Shown piece by piece: positions 1 through 10,906 of a DNA stretch of 64,000 bases (positions are counted from its first letter, which is position 1; every line of letters starts with the position of its first letter). The DNA comes from Poecilobothrus nobilitatus. Its lineage: Eukaryota; Arthropoda; Insecta; Diptera; Dolichopodidae. Position numbers and translations under genes: made by a program. The notes under the pieces are model-generated. The model worked only from the letters and a program-made list of their open reading frames with translations. It made no database searches and was not told the DNA's origin. The stretch covers positions 260,024,793-260,088,792 of the forward strand of contig OX352772.1 of the NCBI GenBank assembly GCA_947095535.1, given 5' to 3'.

Positions 1-1
1 G

Positions 2-586
2 CATATATATGAATTACTTAAATTACAAGATTACTATAATAATACAAATATTATTTTTAACGTTCAAATTCCTAATATTTCTAAATTATCCTATTCCTTA
101 TTTCCTATTAATGATACTAAATCCATAATACAAAAACAACCTTATATTCTAATGGGTAATAATAGTACGTTTTCTATAAATGAAAAGTGTCCAAAAATAG
201 AAAGCACTTACGTTTGCTCTGAACCAGTTCATCAGGAATCTAATTTTTTTTGCATTGAAAATTTAATAAAAAATAAACCTGCTAAATGTGAATTACAAGA
301 ATTGGAGAAATCAATAGAAATTTACACACCCGAACCTGGCTACATCATCTTAATAAATATTCCCGAAAAAAAAATACAAACAAGCTGTAATTCTAATATC
401 AACAGTTTAAAGGGAAGTAAACTTATTCACTATGACAATTGCCAAATTCAAATTAACTGTTTTATTTACTCTTCATTAGAAAATGATCATTGGGATGAAA
501 TTAATATCCATCCTACAACTTTCAACGGATTAAATATTACTTTCAATCATAATAGCACAAAATTAACGACAATCGAAAACTATTAA
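2..586 (+). CDS. Partial envelope fusion protein, C-terminal part (baculovirus F / errantivirus Env type)
   Basis: The frame is open from the first bases of the window to a TAA at 584-586, so the 5' part lies outside. The pattern of spaced cysteines (SKC.. YVCS, FFCIENL, AKCELQ, then QTSC, DNCQIQINC) after an L/I-rich ectodomain stretch fits the Baculo_F family used as Env by insect errantiviruses. In that family the protein is a membrane fusion glycoprotein; no fusion peptide or transmembrane segment is visible here. A purine-rich tract follows the stop, but at about 612 the sequence switches abruptly to Polinton homology and no LTR is seen. The fragment is probably from a truncated endogenous retrovirus. 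A Polinton-borne envelope is less likely but not excluded. Confidence 0.55.
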   Translation, partial: HIYELLKLQDYYNNTNIIFNVQIPNISKLSYSLFPINDTKSIIQKQPYILMGNNSTFSINEKCPKIESTYVCSEPVHQESNFFCIENLIKNKPAKCELQELEKSIEIYTPEPGYIILINIPEKKIQTSCNSNINSLKGSKLIHYDNCQIQINCFIYSSLENDHWDEINIHPTTFNGLNITFNHNSTKLTTIENY

Positions 587-699
587 TTTATCAAAAGGAA
601 AAGAAATGAAGAAAAATGCAGACGTTGAACTCAATGATAAAATTATTTAAAAATTGGATAAAATTTAGAAAAAAATATTGATAAATAAACATCTTACGA

Positions 700-1128
700 A
701 CATTTAAAAATGGTATTTATACAGACAAAATCTATTTTCCCGAATATAAAGATGTTGGAATACAAGTTGTACCTGAAGAACAAGAAGTACATGAAAAAGA
801 AGCTGATGAAGAAGTATTTGATGATGAAATTCAAGAAAATGTTTTAACAAAAGCATTGTCAGCTATTTCAGTTGGAGAACGTCTTAGAAAAAGAAAATCA
901 ATTAGAAATCAAAATGTACAAATTTTTGAAACTGATACAGGAGACATTATAACTGTTCCTTTAGATATTCCAAGCCCACCAACGAAAAAAGCAAAAAGTA
1001 TAAATAGCAAAGCGTTGAATAATTCATCAAGACGTGTTTTAAGGTCAGCTATATCAGGTAATACTCAAACAGAATTTAATTTTCCAATTCGTAAGAATAA
1101 ATCCGCAAGCTCATGAACAACATACAAG
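700..1128 (+). pseudogene. Polinton GDIIT-type protein, P1 copy (function unknown)
   Basis: An acidic N-terminal half (EEQEVHEKEADEEVFDDE) is followed by a basic patch (RLRKRKS), the motif TGDIITVP, a PSPPTKKAK stretch and an RNTQTEFNFPIRK-like tail. Paralogues lie at 39,142-39,778 and 29,827-30,182 (minus), and a scrap at 16,060-16,420. In all complete copies it sits directly before the penton-like gene. The P1 copy stops at 1114-1116 with TGA where P2 has TGG, four codons before the shared TTYK end. The basic, proline-rich sequence suggests a nucleic-acid-associated or scaffold protein, which is inference only. Confidence 0.6.
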
Positions 1129-1130
1129 TA

Positions 1131-1593
1131 ATGATTAATTTTATGTCACTTTAGTTAGTTCTTCATCTTTGAACTATTATCCAGAAAATTTATTATCATC
1201 TTTTACAAATAAAATGAAAAAATACATGTGTGATCCAAGGTCGGTATTTCAGAAAGTTTAATGATTTCGTTCTAAATGTGTATGGTGAAGAATGGGAAAA
1301 AAGTACTCAAATATTTACTAAAAGTATGCAAAAGATATGATAGGAGTTGGAACATCATATATCCCATACATAGAAAAACAAAATATATGCGACTGAAAAG
1401 TTTTTCTACTACCAACACTAATTCAGAACATACGACCACTTAATAGGTTTAGAAGAAAATAAGTTGAACGACAGTTGATTTGGGGAGTTTTTAATTTTAT
1501 AAACGATGATGTTAATTATATACAATCAGCAAAAGTTGAGGGATGCCTAAAAATATAAGTTACACTACAATATGTGCCTAAAACAGATATAAA
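1131..1593 (+). pseudogene. Penton-like minor capsid protein, 5' fragment (P1)
   Basis: Nucleotide similarity to the P2 gene at 39,771-40,549 is clear, including the segments for FYVSLLSDSS, EEWEK and SYTTICV. Several in-frame stops and shifts break it. The gene stops at about 1593, where the foldback element begins, and resumes at about 3597. The intact family member is at 28,865-29,821 on the minus strand. Confidence 0.65.
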
Positions 1594-1994
1594 AATATGT
1601 AAAAAAAATATTTTTTAAAATATGCTTTTATCGAAACCAAATTCGCCCCCTAAAAAGTAGAAAATAAAATTGATTGCAAAACTTTAGCTTTTTTGACTGT
1701 TATAATATAAAAGTGAATTGCTAGTGCAAGCATTTTGGACTGTTATAATATAAAAGTAAATTGCTGGAATAAAGTTAAATAAAAATCTAGGAAATTTGAG
1801 GTTCGTGTTTCTTTTTTATTCCAGCAATTTACTTTTATATTATAACAGTCCAAAATGCTTGCACTAACAATTGACTTTTATATTATAACAGTCAAAAAAG
1901 CTAAAGTTTTGCAATCAATTTTATTTTCTACTTTTTAGGGGGCGAATTTGGTTTCGATAAAAGCATATTTTAAAAAATATTTTTTTTACATATT
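1594..1994. repeat. Long foldback (hairpin) element, arms about 175 bp
   Basis: Two nearly identical arms (about 1594-1775 and 1812-1994) lie in inverted orientation around a spacer of about 40 bp. Each arm contains two direct copies of a motif beginning GACTGTTATAATATAAAAGT. The outer ends read ATATGTAAAAAAAAT and its complement. No coding capacity is seen. It interrupts the P1 penton-like gene, so it is a mobile foldback or MITE-type insertion rather than part of the Polinton. Confidence 0.8.
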
Positions 1995-2505
1995 ATTTTA
2001 TTTTATACTTTTTAGTTTTAAATGAAACACATAATTTGAATTTAAAAATATGGGATATTTTTTATTCATACATACATTAATTATTGTTTCTTATATAAAA
2101 TACGTTTTATAATTTTATACCAAATGTTTAAGTAAATTAAGAGATGTTAAATCGATTCCATTACAGCAAGAGTAAAAATTTTTTATTCCAGTATGTAATT
2201 CATAAATAAAGAAAGTACCTCGCAGGGTAAAATATGTACCAAAATACTGTGATTATATAAATATTACAATCCAACAACATAACTCGAATGAAAATGATAT
2301 ACATAAATGTACTTTACTGTATATTTCTATAGTATACTATTAGTAGTATATCGTATATCCAAATAAACATTTAACTTCAACACCTACCTACATACCTAAT
2401 CCCTTAATAAGATCATGCAGTAAAAAATGTTGACAAATATCTTGATTTAAATTATAAACAAATGGAGCGGAACAAAATAATTTAGGAAATTAGTTTAACA
2501 TAATA
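1995..2505. other. Non-coding AT-rich stretch
   Basis: No gene, RNA or clear repeat seen. It lies inside the block that splits the P1 penton-like gene and contains short poly-A and TATA-rich tracts only. Confidence 0.6.
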
Positions 2506-2507
2506 TT

Positions 2508-2751
2508 ATGTGTATCCAGCCATTGGTGCAGTGGTTGACGCACCGCTTCTCATTCATAAGGGAATGAGAGGTCACGGGTTCGATTCCCGGCTGGGTACAA
2601 TAATTATAAAAAAAAAAAATTCATATATCGCAATATGTAAATACTTTATAATATATCATTATATCACGTACACATTCCTACCAGGAAACAAGGGTTATAG
2701 CTACCACATTTATGTACCACGGTACCTGAATATAAATAAATAAATAAATAT
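2508..2751 (+). repeat. tRNA-derived SINE-like repeat
   Basis: Positions 2508-2600 carry tRNA-type features: an acceptor-like pair (GTATCCAG with CTGGGTAC), a D-arm with A-and-B-box-like AGTGGTTGAC between GTGC and GCAC, and a T-loop GGGTTCGATTCCC. The middle arm is an 8-bp stem (TCTCATTC/GAATGAGA) with a 6-nt loop rather than a normal anticodon arm. An AT-rich body and a (TAAA)n tail follow. This is the layout of a tRNA-derived SINE transcribed by RNA polymerase III from internal boxes, not of a working tRNA gene. Confidence 0.6.
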
Positions 2752-3002
2752 TATGTACATACGTACGTACATATTTACATACGTAGTTTTAATTTTTTGT
2801 GTTGACAAATCATAATGCGTAATAGATTTTTTGTTTGTAAATCATAATGCGTAATGCGCAAAAGCATAATTTTGTAATGATCTTTACTTTTTATATTCTT
2901 TTCTATGTACAAAAATAATATTATGTAGGTACATAAAATTTCATTTAAAAAATATTGATGAATAGAGTTAAAAAAAAAAAAAAAAAAAATTATACATATA
3001 TA

Positions 3003-3080
3003 CGAATTGGATTCGAACCACAGTCCACACATTAACACTCACTTTCAAGACCTGTACACTTTCCTCTACACCATATATGC
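3003..3080 (-). repeat. tRNA-like repeat fragment
   Basis: Read on the minus strand this has TGGTGTAGAGGAAAGTGTAC (D-arm-like) and a B-box GGTTCGAATCC. It is closely related to the fragment at 3372-3440 and more distantly to the one at 2508. It is a SINE head fragment and no full cloverleaf folds by eye. Confidence 0.5.
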
Positions 3081-3371
3081 ATTAATTCAATATGCATTAA
3101 AGAATGTTGACAGCAAATATTTTGATTTAAATACTAAACAAATGTTGCAAACAAAATAACTTAGCAACATACATAAAAATATTATATGTATGGATTGTGT
3201 TTTGCTAATTATGCTAATACAAAACACCAGGAAAGGTCAAAAATATAATGTGTATGTTTGTATGCATGAATAAGAGATAAAAATGTAAGTTTTAAATTGA
3301 TATATACAAAAATGTATACATATTTTATTCAAAAAATGTTGATGAATAGATAGTTAAAAAAAAAAAAATGT

Positions 3372-3440
3372 TGCATGTGAACTGGATTCGAACAACATGA
3401 TCCCCACTTTTGAAACCTGTACACTATCCTCTGCACCATA
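3372..3440 (-). repeat. tRNA-like repeat fragment
   Basis: The minus strand reads TGGTGCAGAGGATAGTGTAC and GTTCGAATCCAG, matching the unit at 3003-3080. A poly-A tract lies just outside it (3355-3368). Probable second copy of the same SINE family. Confidence 0.5.
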
Positions 3441-3498
3441 CTACACTTACAAATGTTGCTAACAGATTACGAAGATAATAAAAAGCGTGACAGAATGA

Positions 3499-3502
3499 CA
3501 AA

Positions 3503-3565
<63 letters not shown>

Positions 3566-3567
3566 AC
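3499..3567. repeat. (AAAT)n microsatellite
   Basis: About 17 tandem copies of AAAT/TTTA. It yields a spurious FIYLFIYL-repeat reading frame on the minus strand, which is not a gene. Confidence 0.9.
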
Positions 3568-3596
3568 CGACAGCGACGAGTTAATATAAAAGCATA

Positions 3597-4010
3597 TAAA
3601 ATAAGAGCAAATTACTCTTATACTCTGGAAGGACTTTTGATAACATGTTTCAATCAAGTATCTTTGAAAGTTACAGATTTTAAAAAATATAAATGACGTG
3701 TAATATAAACTTTCAACACTTTTATAGATAGTGTACAATTGATTCCAATTATTAAACCAGTTATGTTTTTTGTATAAACAGATATAATTGAACCGCAAAA
3801 TAATAAGTGATAAAGATGTAAGATGCTTAAGATCTGTTTCCATACAAAATGCTTTCACTGATACTGTAAACGAATTCAGTAATATTAAATATTGCAATGT
3901 GAAAAATCATTTAATAACAGTCAATTACTTTTATGTGATAAATATGGATAAAAATAAACTTTTCCAATAGTTCAATTCCAACAAAAATTGTATTACATTT
4001 TAAAAAAGTA
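3597..4010 (+). pseudogene. Penton-like minor capsid protein, 3' fragment (P1)
   Basis: Resumes similarity to P2 from about 40,230: the segments for RTFDNMFQSSIFES, GDKDVRCLRSV.IQNAF and TVNEFSNI are recognisable. Several shifts and stops break it. The end, with PTKIVLHFKK, matches the C-terminus of the intact copy at 28,865 (minus). Confidence 0.65.
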
Positions 4011-4059
4011 TAAATAAAAGCGATTTTACAAAATTATATATTATTTTATTTTATTCATT

Positions 4060-4496
4060 TTGGAAAGAGTATACATAAGTATTATTTAATTCAACCTGGA
4101 AGTGGACTTGATGATATCGCTCCCTTATTACAATCAACCGTATCTTTTCAAAGAGGTCGTGGATTGGGAAGTTTTTTTGGGGGACTTTTTAGATATTTGA
4201 AACCATTATTTACTTCAGGCGCTGATATTTTGAAAAAGGAGGTTATTAACTCTGTTATCAATGCTTTATCTGATATTGCATCTAGTGCAAATGTAAAAGA
4301 AGTTATGCAAGATCCTAGTAAAGAGATTGTAAAAAATGTACGACATGGTGCCGTACGAAAACTAAATGAAATGTATGGTTCTGGCATAAGAAAACGAAAA
4401 GCTATAAAAAGACCATTCATTAAAAACTTAAACCATTTTACGTCAAAACGACGCAAAGATAATAACAAAAAGAAACAAAGAGATATTTTTGATTAA
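4060..4496 (+). pseudogene. Polinton virion-type protein with GRG..G..RYLKP motif, P1 copy
   Basis: The body (4164-4496) is open and reads GLGSFFGGLFRYLKPLFTSG, then an amphipathic helix-rich region and a very basic tail ending KKQRDIFD. The start seen in P2 (ATG at 40,611) is TTG here, and one base is missing a few codons later, so the N-terminus is broken. The family always sits between the penton-like and capsid genes. The glycine-rich hydrophobic start and basic tail suggest an internal virion or core protein. I do not know its function. Confidence 0.65.
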
Positions 4497-4498
4497 TT

Positions 4499-5232
4499 AT
4501 GATTGACTGTAGGAAATCTGAGTTGGATATTTTCAAAACCCAAACCATTCAGTCTAGCATTTTATGATCTAAAGAAGTTTCCTACAATCCTATTGCTTCT
4601 TTAGACAACCCTTCTATATAGATTTGTCTTCTACACATTTGAGATTAAAAGTACAGATCTTAAAGAAAGATCTGACACATTGGAATAATGATAAAACTGC
4701 TCACGGAAAAATAATAATACAACCAAGTGTAGTTAATACAATTTTACATTCTTTAATAAAACAATGTAATGTTCAATTAAATGGCAAAAATATAACACCA
4801 TCCGATGGAAATTATCACTATAGAGCTTATATTGAATCATTATTAAATTATGGTACAGAAAAAAAAAAAAAAAATTGTATCATAATAGTAATATTGTATC
4901 ATAATAGTAGTGTAGTGGAACTTATGGGTAAACTGCACATAGATTTGTTTAATCAACCTGCTCTACTTATAAATAATGTTTACATTCGTATACTTTTAAC
5001 ACTTGAAAAACCAGATTTTTATCTTTTTGCAGACGCTTCTGATGAATCACAATTAAAAATTATAGAAGCCACGTTTTTTGTGAGGCATGTTACAGCTAAT
5101 TCAAGCGCACTGTTAGCACACAATGCTGTGCTTGGGAAATCCAATGCTAAATATAATTATAAACGCGTTGAAGTAAAAAGTTTTACAATTGCAATGAACA
5201 GCTCATTAATATCACTTGAAAACATTCATGCG
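4499..5232 (+). pseudogene. Polinton capsid protein, F54H12.2 family, 5' two thirds (P1)
   Basis: It opens like the copy in element A (SELD.F, then NP.ASL) and continues LHSLIKQCNVQLNGKNITPS, YRAYIESLLNYGTE, LMGKLHIDLFNQPALLINNV and FFVRHVTANSSALLAHNAVL. This is the F54H12.2 family, most likely the Polinton double-jelly-roll major capsid protein. Two in-frame stops lie near the start (about 4565 and 4620). A shift-prone A-run at about 4860 precedes a scrambled segment. Similarity ends at 5229/5230, exactly where the GCGCACATT end of an inserted repeat starts. The 230-codon frame open from 4624 runs into that repeat. Confidence 0.75.
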
Positions 5233-6800
5233 CACATTTTCAAAATACAATACAAACTGTTTAGAATTGTGACTTGCACAAAAATTTGGAAATTTAAAAA
5301 ATAAAATTTAATAAATTTTTTGAAATAAGAAAATATGTGAAAATAACACTTTTCTAGAATTTTGAGGGGCTGCAAGCCTTTATAACTAAAAAAAACCGTT
5401 AACACACGTAAAAATATATTACTTGAGCTTTATTTTTTATGTCTTGCCGAAGAAAAATTTTTACAGGTGCTTAAGTTACAAGTGCCTAAAAATAGCAAAT
5501 TTTCAACTTTTCAGCCCTAATACCCCTTAAACAGGAGGTGTTGAAAAAAAATTTTTTAAAGAAACTTATATTAATTCTTAAAGTTCTTTCTTGCCTTAAA
5601 ATTTCAAGCCTCTATCTAAAAACGTGCCGGAGTTATGAAAGTAGAAAAATCAAGCAAACTTTGGTTTTCACATAACGGTAAATTTAAATACTAAATTTAA
5701 AAAAATTGTATAATTTTGATATTGATTTACAAAGTTAAAAAAAATACTTGTTGCATCACTTTTCAGATTGAAAAAGCCTTAAGCAGAACGTAAGATACAT
5801 GCATTTAAAAATAGGGCTTTTTAAAAGTTTGAGGGGCTGTACCTCCGTAATGGATGGGGCTACATGAAAAAGTTGTTCCACAAAATTATTTTTTTTATGA
5901 GACCTACCCATGGTTAAATTTTTTATACCCGTATGAACTATGTTCAAGGGTATAATAAATTTGCCATTACGTTTGTGACACCTTAAAGGAGTCGAGCTAG
6001 ATATAGTGTCAAAGGTATGGATCGGCTCAGAATCGAATTCTGAGTCGATTAAGCCGTGTACGTCCGTCCGTCCGTCCGCACGATAACTCAAAAAATAAAG
6101 GAGCTAGGAGGCTGAAATTTTTTTGACGTCACTTGCAAAATTGTTAGTTTTGCTATTTAAATCCAACATTTTCGGTCGGCGGGTTCGAGTACCTGCCATA
6201 CAACTTCCTTCTTTAAATGGAAATAACCCAGTGTCTATTCAATCTAGGTATCTGAAATTTTGCAAATGATGATCCGGTTTTATGGCAACAACTTCTGTAA
6301 AATTTGGTTGTGATGATATGATAGGTTCGGATAGTTGCCATACAACTTCTCTTTTTAAATGAAAATAACTCAGTGTCTATTGAAGCTAGCTATCTGAAAT
6401 TTAGTGAAAAAGTGTCGAGTTGCATGCCAAAAAGTTTTGTAAAATTTGATTGGTCTAAAGCAGCCGTTTCAGGCTGCTTGCATATCTTGGAACTTAATGA
6501 AGCTAGGCGCAATAGATTCGTGTACCTGTCATACAACTCCACAATTTACATAAATATATCTCTGTAGTTCGGTACTAAAACATCTGAATGTTTTTAAAAG
6601 ATGATCAAGTTTTATAGAAACAGGATATATTACGTTCATACGGGTATCCCAGAGTTGACACAGTCTACTCTGCTGCACTCTTCCTCGTTTATCTCTATCT
6701 TTAACGGTATAGAAGTTTTGTATACAGACGGACGGGCGGACAGAGTGAAAGTAATAAGCACATTTTTTCAAAATTTTTTTGGAAATGTGCTAAAAAAAAG
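5230..6800 (+). mobile_element. Terminal-inverted-repeat element, copy R1
   Basis: It begins GCGCACATTTTCAAA and ends TTTGGAAATGTGCTAAA, a matching inverted end. Sequence from 5230 to about 5890 matches copy R2 (14,265-15,532) in the opposite orientation at high similarity. The middle holds a TATACCCGTA...GGGTATAAT motif (about 5930), a CGTCCGTCCGTCCG run (6061-6080) and about three degenerate 180-bp units (6130-6600). There is no transposase frame, so it is non-autonomous. It separates the P1 capsid and protease genes. Confidence 0.7.
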
Positions 6801-6852
6801 TTTTTAATGAACTACGTTAATGTAGAGTGTATGATTTGAGTCAGTTTAAGTT

Positions 6853-7316
6853 ATGAACACTTTAGAAATAAGTGTTCATATACTAGCGTCTTAAAAAGTA
6901 ACAAATTTACCAACAAATATTTTAAGGGAGATTTTGCTTTAGATAAACTTGCAAAAATAATAAAAAACCTACTTTTTTAATTGTAAACACTGAGAAGATA
7001 AAAGATCCAGGAACGCATTGGTTTGCGCTTTATATTCCAAAGCATGGTTGCACAGAATATTTTGATTCGTATGGTGGAGTTCCAGATAAACTAGAAATTT
7101 TGAAATATTTGAAAAATCAGTGTATAGTTTTTAATAATTGTCAGATACAGGGTGGCCTTTCGAATGTATATGGACAATACTGATGCGTTTATAGCTGGTA
7201 TAGATTTTTTGGTTAAAGTATGAAGACTTTTTTGAATGAATTTAGCAATAATATAGAAAACGACAATCTGATTATTAATATGTTTTACAACCTATTTGGC
7301 AATTAAAATTTTTCAC
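6853..7316 (+). pseudogene. Adenain-like cysteine protease fossil (P1)
   Basis: Segments LDKLAKIIKKP, IVNTEKIKDPGTHWFALYIP, CTEYFDSYGG and NVYGQY parallel the protease of element A. GTHW supplies the catalytic histidine and EYFDSYG the acidic residue; the Cys of the expected GQYC is followed by a stop. Several in-frame stops and shifts make it inactive. The family processes capsid precursors in adenoviruses and Polintons. Confidence 0.7.
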
Positions 7317-8889
7317 AATCTTGTGTACCTAAGCAATATTATTGGCCGATGTCGTTCAATGCAATTATTCTAGATTGTTTTTTGAAATACCTGTACTACT
7401 AGCAAATAAAATCTCTAATATTTTAAGCAAGAACAACAAGAAACGAAAAAAAATTTAAATTTTATTTAATTTGTTTTTTATTATGAATTACTTATATATA
7501 GTAGATACACATACATTTACACAAATATTCTTATATATTATTTTAGGCTATAAATTATTTCTAAAAAATTCTGAAAAAAATACAAAAACCAACGAAAAAC
7601 GTTGTACTAAAAGCTCCTTCACATTGAAATTCACAAATCTACATTGAAAATTTTTCAACAATGTAGTATAGACACAGAGCAAATTTCAACAATATAGTAT
7701 AGAGACACACCAAATTCCCAAATTTTAACAATATAGTATAGACACCCACCAAATTTCAACAATATAGTATAGACAAAAACCAAATTTCAACAATATAGTA
7801 GAGACACAGCTCATTCACGCGGAACCGAAAAAGCCCTATTAAAAGCTCCTCCAGGCGGAACCGCCATAGAAAAAGCTCTATTAAAAGCTCCTTAAGGCGG
7901 AGCCGCCATAGTCTAACTACTTTCCCATAACTTTAGACTAAAGTTCTTAAACAATTAAAATATTATAAAAATTACTTTGTTATATTTTATCATTATAATT
8001 AGAAATAAAGAATAAAAAGAATTCACTTTGTTAATACCTTATTATTTACTACAAATGGTATATTAAAATCTATTTATAATGTTTGTATTTTTATATTTGG
8101 AAACTGGTTAGAAGAGTTGTCTATCAATGATTTTGATTGTATTTCTTCGTTTTTAATTTTAAATATTTTATTTATTCAAAAAATAATGCAAAAAACGTAT
8201 TTTAACATTTTTCTTTCAATCTAACTTTTTCGCATAAAGAGTTTTTAATATCTTTTGTATTTAAAAATTGAAGTAAAGCACATAAATATCTTAATATAAT
8301 AAAAGACACTCTCCTGCTGTTGCTGCTGCTGCTGCTATTCGCGTGCTCTCTTTTTTAATTTTAGAACACACACAATCACAATATGAGCTAGAGAAAAACG
8401 TTGTTATTATTTTGTTTGGTTTAAAAAAAAAAAAAAAAAAAAACAATAATAAATTTCATATCAAAGATTATCTATTACGATAAGATGGGTCACACTCACC
8501 ACGTGACTAAAAATTTCTATGCTACTCAAAAATATAAAAAAAACAACAAAATTGAAAGAAATAGATACTAATAAGATTTTATCATGTGAAAAGAAGACAA
8601 AAAACTGATATGAAACGATTTGGCATATGAAATCTCACTATACTACACAGACTATACAGCAAAGTGTGTCGAAAGTGTAAAACGCAAAGTAAATTTAAAT
8701 AAATTGTAGTTTTTAGATTTGAAAAAAAATTTCTTTTTTTCGACTATTTTATCCAAAATTTTAAAAACAAATAATTTAAAGCTGTAAAGAAAAGTCAAAA
8801 TAAAATAAAATTTTAAAATATATTATATTTATTTTTTACAAATGTTGAACACTTAACATTTTATGTCTTATATCAAATTCTTTTACATT
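7317..8889. other. Non-coding stretch with short tandem repeats
   Basis: No gene seen. It holds about five 34-38 bp units around TTTCAACAATATAGTATAGACAC (7645-7806), two or three units of AAAAGCTCC..GGCGGAACCGCC (7822-7906; the GGCGGARCCGCC core is self-complementary), and a CTG-rich microsatellite (8312-8337). Confidence 0.7.
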
Positions 8890-10906
8890 CACCCATGTTC
8901 CAGCATTCACATTCTCCCATAAAAAGAGAATTCGACAGGAGAATGGGAATATTAGTGTTCCAACAGTCTCCTAGAGAATATTACATTCTCCTATAGAGAA
9001 TAAAATTTTCGAAAATGAATAATTATGTTCTATCATTCTCTTTTTGAGAATACAGATATACCTTCAAAGGTATGGATCGGATCAGAAAAAAATTCTAAGT
9101 CGATTGAGCCATGTCCGTCCGTCAGCACGCTAACTCAAAAACTAAAAAAGCTAGAATCTTGAAATTTACACAAAATATTCTGGGAGCAATTTCTAGGTTC
9201 TCTATTTTTTTTGGTTGAGTTCCGACGAAAACTTCGGATAGCTCTCAAGCACCTAACTTTTAGATCTCCACATTTTTTCTGAAATAGAACTATGAAATTT
9301 TAAATGCTGATAGATCTCACAAAAATATTAATTTTATTTTTAATAACTTCTTTTTGTAGTTCCACCCGTTACGGAGCAACAGCTCCTCAAAGGTTAAAAA
9401 TAGCTCTATATTTAAATTGTTATAACACAAGTTGCATAAGGTATATCTCCATTTTGAAAATGCCAAACAATTACTACTTTTATTGGCTTTAAAAGTATTT
9501 ATACAATAAATATATACTTGTGGCATACGGTGTCTTAATTTACCGTTATGCGAAACTCAAATTTTGCAAAATCCTTTAACCCTTCTATCTTCTAAACGGT
9601 TTAAGTTGGAAACTTGACAGAAGTTAGAAAATTTTGACAGAAGTTAGATCTTTGAAAATAGGTATGGGTCATTTCAGAACTTTTTTTTGTATCACCCCCC
9701 GTTTAGGAGCTGTAAGGGGTCGAAAACTGAAAATTTCCTATTTTTAAACACCTGTAACTTGAACACCTGTTAAAATTTTTTAAGTAATACATAAAAATTA
9801 AAGCTTCAACAGTATACTCTTATTTCAGTTAACAACTTTTTTTAATAATATAGGGTTACTTTATAATTGACGAAAGTGTTACTTGATTTTTTCAAATTTT
9901 CTAACAAATTTCTTTAACGAATTTTTTGCATTTTGTTTTACTCGATAATTTGAAATTGTTGAGGATATAATGCGTAGTACAAAAAAAATGTAAATAAATA
10001 AACAACATAACAGTTGCTTGAAGAATTTTTATTATTTATATGATATTGATATACATACATACTTATATAATATCATGTTTATTTACATATCGTATATGTC
10101 ACTGATGAATGAATGATAAGAGTATAGATGTAAATTATATAGCGCCGTATTTACATACATACGAGTATATGTATTTTATAAGAAATTATTCTACGAATGG
10201 AAATATTTTTAAAGAAATATTGAAATGTATGGCTATATACTTATAACAATATAAATATACGTGCGCATTAATATAATATAATATTTAAAATTATATTTAC
10301 TATTTTGTAATTTAATATACATTTACCGCGTAGTATTAAATGGTACTATAGAATATTTTAAAAAGTTTTGGATTGATAATCGTTATGTGGAAGGTTAAAA
10401 TCTGCTTTTGAAGAATGTATAAACATATAGTTTGAATATATGTACAACCCATAGTTGTAGAAATTATAAAATTCACCCAAATTATTTTAAGCAAAGTGAC
10501 AAGCTGTGAACATACTAACCGTTCGTACGGGTATCTAAGAGTTGACAAAGGCAACTGTATTCTTTCTGGTTTTGCGTTGCGAATACTAACTTAAATTTAA
10601 AATTGATATATGTTGTTTATTTTTTTGAAATTTTAAATTTAAATTGCCATTTTTGCCTTTTTTTGAAATTTTATAAAAATAATTTTGTAATTAATCCATA
10701 TTTTTGTTTTTGTTAATACTCTTTTTAAAAACAAAATATTAAATGATTATTTTAAAAACATAAGTTTCTTTAAATAATTTACAAAACTATATGTTTTGAC
10801 ATTTCGAAATTGAGAATAAATTTTTCGAATACGGGAGAATGCTGGAACACCAATTTCGAATTCGAGAGAATGTCAATTCACATTCTCGAGAATTCTAGAA
10901 CATGGG
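8890..10906. mobile_element. About 2-kb inverted-repeat block containing repeat copy R3
   Basis: The two ends are inverted relatives: CCCATGTTCCAGCATTC at 8893 against GAATTCTAGAACATGGG near 10,900, both rich in GAATGT/ACATTC and AGAAT boxes. Inside, 9053-9670 is about 90% similar by eye to 57,360-57,990, including AAAGGTATGGATCGGATCAG, CATGTCCGTCCGTCAGCACG and a repeated GACAGAAGTTAGA. Near 10,520 a TACGGGTATCTAAGAGTTGAC end resembles R1 near 6640. No convincing reading frame. Confidence 0.5.

Larger units (their letters stand above)
612..5229 (+). mobile_element. Fossil Polinton P1, first block (A lineage)
   Basis: Five gene remnants lie in the same order and strand as in the complete element A (on its minus strand) and in P2: GDIIT-type protein, penton-like protein, virion-type protein, capsid protein and, after an insertion, protease (6853-7316). 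P1 starts at about 612, where similarity to P2 (from about 39,150) begins. It is interrupted by non-Polinton DNA at 1594-3597 and again at 5230-6800. The ATPase and upstream genes are absent; the envelope fragment takes their place. Many stops and indels show it is old. Confidence 0.8.

Noticed and set aside
2508..2600. Functional tRNA gene
   Set aside because: The D-arm and T-loop look right, but the middle arm has an 8-bp stem with a 6-nt loop and no valid anticodon, and an A-rich tail follows. A tRNA-derived SINE fits better.
3424..3897. 157-codon minus-strand reading frame
   Set aside because: Produced by the (AAAT)n microsatellite read as YLFI repeats plus the antisense of a Polinton remnant.
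5756..6807. Minus- and plus-strand frames within R1
   Set aside because: They cover CGTCCGTC repeats and non-coding modules, do not recur as frames in R2-R4, and have no domain.
7645..7906. CRISPR-like array
   Set aside because: Units are degenerate and directly tandem without unique spacers, and the context is animal nuclear DNA.
10850..10906. Heat-shock element in AGAATTCTAGAA
   Set aside because: One TTCTAGAA occurs, but the AT-rich GAATTC context makes this common and no gene follows.
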